From NCBI GenBank assembly GCA_944470555.2, contig OX104127.1, forward strand, positions 158,013,276-158,077,275: 64,000 nt of DNA, given 5' to 3'. The notes beneath the pieces were generated by a model that worked only from the letters and a program-made list of their open reading frames with translations, was not told the DNA's origin and made no database searches. The stretch comes from Heterobilharzia americana. Lineage: Eukaryota > Platyhelminthes > Trematoda > Strigeidida > Schistosomatidae. Below are positions 59,569 to 64,000 of the stretch, piece by piece. Position 1 is the first letter of the stretch, and each line of letters begins with the position of its first letter. The position numbers were made by a program, and so were the translations under genes.

Positions 59569-59634
59569 AAATTACTGAGACGATTGTCGTTTACAAAAAG
59601 GGTGAGAGAAAAGTTGTGAAAAAAAAACAATAAA
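59564..59634 (+). promoter_or_regulatory. Candidate polyadenylation signals
   Basis: Two AATAAA hexamers, 59564-59569 (overlapping the stop codon of the candidate exon) and 59629-59634. They are plausible for the small membrane-protein gene, but AT-rich context makes chance matches likely. Confidence 0.35.
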
Positions 59635-59639
59635 AAGTG

Positions 59640-60272
59640 GTAACAAAAAAAAATTATGAACATGAAAATTAATGTGAACAATATTTCATTTATTTATATA
59701 CACATTTTTCAATTGAATTTAATCACAGTATACACCAATATTTAGTCGAAACTGTGTAGTAAAAAAAAGGGTATAGTATACCCCCATACACACAACAAAA
59801 CAAACAAAATTGAAGAAAACTAACAAATTTGAGGATAAAATTAATTTCCTTTTCAAGAATTAGACCTAATTTCTTTCCTTGCCTTTTTTTTTCCTGACTA
59901 CTTAAGAACTTTCGTTCTTCTTGAGTATATATATCTCAAATTAGTTGCTTTTACGTTCTTAACTGGTTTGCTGTATACCTACAACGTAATTATACTTTAC
60001 AGTATCAATATATATATATCCGTCTATAATATGTCCATCGATTTGTTGTCTGTCTATAAATGTATTTCAATATATTTTTGTGTGTGTGTGTGTGTATATG
60101 TGTATGTGTGCTTATTTCTAGATATGCATAAATGCTTACATCAATACACAGACGAATGTATGTGTATTGATTGGTGTTCACTTTCAATTAAACTATGCGC
60201 GATAACAAAATAAACAATTTATTTAATTAAACAAGTAGACGCGGGAAGAAAATTCGACAGTATTAATGTCCA

Positions 60273-60304
<32 letters not shown>

Positions 60305-60690
60305 ATGATGACTGAAATGTTCTAAAGAAATAAAGAACTTAGGAAGAAGAAAAAAAAAGTAAGAAATTTCAACGGTGAATCATATTTCATTTTAACTTCC
60401 TACTAACTATTAAATCATTACAATGATTAGTTAAATATTTACTTTTCTATAATAAGTATGAAATTTCTTTATTTGTATGGTTATTTTCATGTTTTAAATT
60501 ACACATTTCTTGTTTATTATGTAAATACATTTGTTACAATTGAGATAAGTGTCCTTGGAAAGATCTTAAAGAAAACAACACGAAGAAGAAATTGTCTATT
60601 GGAAGAAATATGAGAAGAATATAAGGAACAATTGATGATAACCTTGTAGCATAAACAAGTTCTAATATCAGAATTGTATCTGAATGATAA
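59640..60690. other. AT-rich intergenic stretch with microsatellites
   Basis: (TG)n at about 60078-60095, then TATG repeats to 60110, and (TA)n at about 60274-60306. No repeat-family or coding match. Confidence 0.5.
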
Positions 60691-60699
60691 TGTTAGGTG

Positions 60700-60850
60700 G
60701 TTTCAAACGATTGGAGGGGGGGGGGGAGCTGTATTATTCATTGGGATGTAGGCACATCCAACTGATGAGTGCTGAATAACATGAACTGTTTGCACTGAAC
60801 TCTACTACTAACCACTATCATTCAAGGCAGACTTGTGCCTTATAAGTGAA
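60700..60850 (+). repeat. Decayed hammerhead-SINE fragment
   Basis: GGGATGTAGGCACATCCAAC then CTGATGAGTGCTGAATAAC: the CUGAUGA box is intact, but stem II and GAAA are lost (ATGAACTG). The closing ACTCTACTACTAACCACTATC corresponds to the end of the unit. A G run precedes it (60714-60727). Confidence 0.55.
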
Positions 60851-61270
60851 GCTGGAAACTAGCTTCGATCATTCATGACTCACTTTATTAATGGTGCACG
60901 TATAGGAATTCATCTCATTTAGGAGACTAAAAGATCGGGATCCACTGAATTTAGCTAGCTAACTTAGATGAAATGACAAGCTATTGAAAAGATGACATTA
61001 TGATCGCTATGATCTGTATAATTACTGCGGAGGTTATAAATCGAGAAAGTCCGCGGTTTATACGCTAATGTGAAGTTTGCTAATTTTGAAAACGTAGCTC
61101 ACTATTTCTAATGCTGGAGGTGTCTTTGAAAGAACAAGGGTGTTTAAAGTGATTCAAGAACTACCATGGACAGTTTCATCTGGGATTACATGCCTACATG
61201 TCCGATGTTACGTGTCTGTCAGCAAGAAGCCTTGGTCCATCTAAAAGATGAAATACTTGCCAGCTATTAT
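60850..61270. other. Intergenic stretch without recognised features
   Basis: Nothing supportable seen. Confidence 0.4.
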
Positions 61271-61274
61271 CACT

Positions 61275-62335
61275 AGTATTTATCCCTTAGGTTCCTAGTG
61301 GAACATAGAGCTTCACTACCACGACCCCACTTCATTCTCTTCTCTCTAAGCTTTTCAACCTCGCTCCACCACTGTCCACTACCTTTCATTTCTTCCTCAT
61401 ATGATCTCCTCTATGTCACCCTCAACTCGGACACCCAACTCATCGTTTCCCCTCTGGATTCAACTCGAGGGTGTGGTCTGACGCATGATGTCTCCGAATG
61501 GTCTTCTCAATGTATATCCAATCCAATCCATCTCCAATTTCTTCGTCTGCATATTTGTTAGACGATAAGTTCTTGCTTCGTTGGTTCGTTGCCAGCCATC
61601 CAGAGTGAGTTCCTCCTTGCTTATTCTTTTTGGCCATCTAATCTGATCGTCATTATCGAATGGGTGTAGGCAGCAGCTGTTGATGTGTGATGCCTGTAGT
61701 TTGTTGGAAATGATTTTCGTAAGGCACCAAGTTTGTGAAGCATGACATAGAAGCACTGAGTGACTTCACTGAATTAGTGTTGAAAATCTGAATGTTGTTG
61801 TTTATATTGATTATTTCAGATTAATGAAGGAAGGCTTGTCTTTCTGTCTTTCCGATCCTCGCTTTGACATCGTCATCTGTGCGTGTGCTGCCACAACCGC
61901 CTGTGGTTGAAACGATGCTGCCTAGGTAGGTGAAATAGAAAACTTCGTTTAGATTTCTCCCGTTGGTGGCGATTGGTGTTTGTTGTAGTTGTTGGTTGGG
62001 CATCTTGATCACCTCTGTCTTCTCTACGTTCATGTGAAGGAAGTATCGTTTTCGCTGTCTCACCTCGCCTCTTCTGTCAACTTGTTAGTTTTGGCGTGTA
62101 GATGTTGGAGTTTGTGCTGCAAAACATAAGACATAAATGATGATCGGTGAAATCCAAATCCTCTTCTGGGGTCTTTCCATTAGTCAAACAGTGAATGTTC
62201 ATCTTCTCGCTCCTCACAGTTGTCTGTTGCATGATCCAGTCAACCACTATGAGGAAGATGATCGGTGATAGTAGGCTGCAACGTTGTCTTACCTGTCAAC
62301 CTGTCTTCACTTCACTTCAAAGGCATCAGTGAGCT
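61275..62335 (-). mobile_element. RTE-A fragment, RT to 3' end
   Basis: Minus strand: the SDAFEVK(x)TG(x)QV region and LQPTITDHLPHSGWLDHATD-like text near 62330-62230, NLEDLDFTDHHL (FADD lost) near 62160, VEKTEVIKMPNQQLQQTPIA, NGRNLNEVFYFTYLGSIVST, LLCHASQTWCLTKIISNKLQ and LEMDWIGYTLRRPFGDIMRQ. The 3' end TTATCCCTTAGGTTCCTAGT is at 61280-61299. Confidence 0.82.
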
Positions 62336-62337
62336 TT

Positions 62338-62600
62338 CCATTGATGTTTGTTAGTTGGTTGGAGGCAATCGACAGGAAGCCGTAGACTGAGATTACGTGC
62401 TTGTTGGTATTTGTCAGCAACGTGTATCTTGAACTCCAACGGAACTGATATCCCCTCTGTGCTATTCGAATCCGCATACGGTAGTGTTCCAGTCGCAGAT
62501 GTTACCACTGCGTTATTTGGGCCACAGCTGACCTCCTATAGGACTGGACTAGATATTCTGATTTGTGATGCCTGTTTAACTGGTGACACGTTTGCATCCA
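62338..62600 (+). repeat. R6 repeat copy, inserted at the RTE-A break
   Basis: Matches 13220-13425: GTTAGTTGGTTGGAGGCAATC, GAACTCCAACGGAACTGATA, TTACCACTGCGTTATTTGGG. It starts exactly where RTE-A sequence (GAGCTTTCCATTG) stops. Confidence 0.5.
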
Positions 62601-62775
62601 GCCGCCAAACCTAATCCAACTTTCCCTATCCTAATACATCGAGGAAGGCGGTAGTTCGGGGTACACATCACGTATCTAAGCCACCTGTGTTGATGAATGT
62701 TCACAATCTCATCAATCAACTTGCCTGTCTTACCCATCACCCTTTGTCTGACTTCATTGCTCATACAAAAGCAAG
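62600..62775 (-). mobile_element. RTE-B short fragment
   Basis: Minus strand: VRQRVMGKTGKLIDEIVNIH, QHRWLRYVMCTPNYRLPRC and GKVGLG, the region after NAEVR. Both ends truncated. Confidence 0.75.
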
Positions 62776-62779
62776 TTAC

Positions 62780-63850
62780 AATTAGATCGCAGTGAGCATA
62801 TACAATAATCAGATAAATATATGAATATTTAGCTGCATACGGTCCAAACATTAAGCTACCTTAAAATAGATGTACACTATGTTCAAAGTGATGAAGGTGG
62901 ACTCTGTATATCTGCGTAGAATTGTTACTGTTGATAATCCTACTACTCAAACTACTACTGCCATTAAATATAAAGACAGTTTACATATTATAAATTTTAT
63001 GATGAAATTTTAGGTTTCATAGGGATGAATGAATAATTCGTCGGTGGGCGGGAACGGAAGTCTCTTAATTACTCTTCAGAGCATGAACAATTGCTTTCAA
63101 ACTCTAAAACGGAACTAGATACTTATTAAAGACAAAAATAAAACAAATAGTGAAACACTTACTTTTTTAAAGAACCCAAAAAATAACACGGAAATGGAAA
63201 GTATCGACATATATGTGTGTGTGTGTGTGTGCCTGTGTGGAGGCCAATAGAGACAGAGGGAGGTATATCAATCATTTGAAGATGTATATAGTTGGGGACT
63301 GTTCTCCGTGAATAAACTATTCTTTTTTTTTTGAAGAGGGAAGTCAACACGTTTAAAGTGGATGGAGTTAACAACACACACACACACACACATAAAAGGT
63401 GATGAACTTTAAAAGGGGGGACACCAACATCTTGTTGTCGGCTCTATTCAGTTGATTGCAGTGTCGATCAGCTCCACTAACATTGATCCTTCCTTGTGAA
63501 CGGGAAATAAGTGTAAAAACATAGCCCCCCCCCATCTCCCCCGCTCCCCACCTACACGTATGTACACAGAGGGTAAAGACTAAGGAGAGTAATATGATGT
63601 ATGATGAAGAAATAAAAGTAGGGAAAAGTCAACATTTGATAAAGAAGGCGAATGGAACCAGTTTGATTGACTTCTCTGGTGATATTGGCTACAATTTTTT
63701 CCATCAAAACAATGGTAGATATTTATTAAAATTAAGTGGAATAAATTCTAAGAGAAAGAATATTTTAACATTTTTCTTTTACTCATGATTATTTCATAAT
63801 AAGCTAATCTATTTATCGACCAAAAGTAATTTTAAACACCTCTGTAATTA
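62780..63850. other. AT-rich intergenic stretch
   Basis: Microsatellites (TG)n at about 63214-63231 and (CA)n at about 63375-63392, and a C run near 63525-63540. An open frame at 63594-63788 has no family signature or splice context and is not called. Confidence 0.45.
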
Positions 63851-63857
63851 TTATTAT

Positions 63858-64000
63858 TTATTATTTTTCCATTGGGTTCCTAGTGGAACTATACGGCTTC
63901 ATTAGCACGCCTCCATTGCACTCTGTTCTCTGAAGTCTTTTGAAACTGGTGTAACGACTGCCTACAAGCTTTCAGTTCTTCCTCACATGATCTTCTACAT
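63858..64000 (-). mobile_element. RTE-A 3' end, cut by the window edge
   Basis: TATTATTATTTATTATTTTT then CCATTGGGTTCCTAGTGGAA, TTCATTAGCACGCCTCCATT: the canonical reverse 3' terminus. The element continues beyond 64000. Confidence 0.82.

Noticed and set aside
59968..60213. 81-residue open frame rich in Tyr, Val and Cys
   Set aside because: Translation of TG/TATG microsatellite and AT-rich DNA.
63594..63788. 64-residue plus-strand open frame
   Set aside because: No family signature, no splice or promoter context and AT-rich surroundings; could be a chance frame.

Overview
The window looks like nuclear DNA of a blood fluke (Schistosoma or a close relative). It is AT-rich and full of trematode-type repeats: RTE, CR1 and Penelope retroelement fragments, plus tRNA-headed SINEs that carry the schistosome (Sm-alpha type) hammerhead ribozyme. 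One highly conserved gene is spread over very long, repeat-packed introns. The exact species cannot be named from the sequence alone.

The one well-supported protein gene is the 3' two thirds of DHX16, the Prp2-type DEAH-box spliceosomal RNA helicase, on the + strand from 1765 to 38916. I placed nine exons by joining conserved helicase segments at GT/AG sites: 1765-2042, 6475-6768, 10026-10169, 18729-18941, 22164-22369, 25642-25965, 31894-32069, 37774-37922 and 38602-38916. Together they encode about 699 residues from just before the P-loop to the stop codon. The N-terminal third lies upstream of the window. All helicase motifs are present, but one base is missing just before the P-loop, near 1981. 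This is either an assembly error or a disabling mutation.

Introns and flanks are a mosaic of dead or dying retroelements. RTE-A and RTE-B are two RTE-like families present as many fragments on both strands, and RTE-C is a third. There is one CR1-like copy (27.8-29.7 kb) and several Penelope-like pieces (12.4-13.2, 17.4-18.1, 19.85-21.96, 25.0-25.6 and 39.4-40.1 kb). Small repeats are the hammerhead SINEs, a second tRNA-headed family (R5), and three unnamed families (R3, R4, R6).

From 39 to 58 kb the window is intergenic repeat. At about 58.3-59.6 kb there is weak evidence for a small unrecognised membrane-protein gene with polyadenylation signals. From 59.6 kb to the end there is AT-rich DNA with microsatellites and more RTE-A and RTE-B fragments.

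The most striking higher-order feature is how many repeats occur as closely spaced inverted pairs. These include a 2.3 kb palindrome of two RTE-B 3' ends (34954-37281), inverted hammerhead SINE pairs, an inverted RTE-A pair around 52.3-55.3 kb, and a foldback around 44.8-46.1 kb. Two independent near-identical inverted pairs lie in the introns on either side of DHX16 exon 7, an arrangement that could favour circular RNA from that exon. One hammerhead copy (47501-47563) keeps every conserved core base and all three stems.
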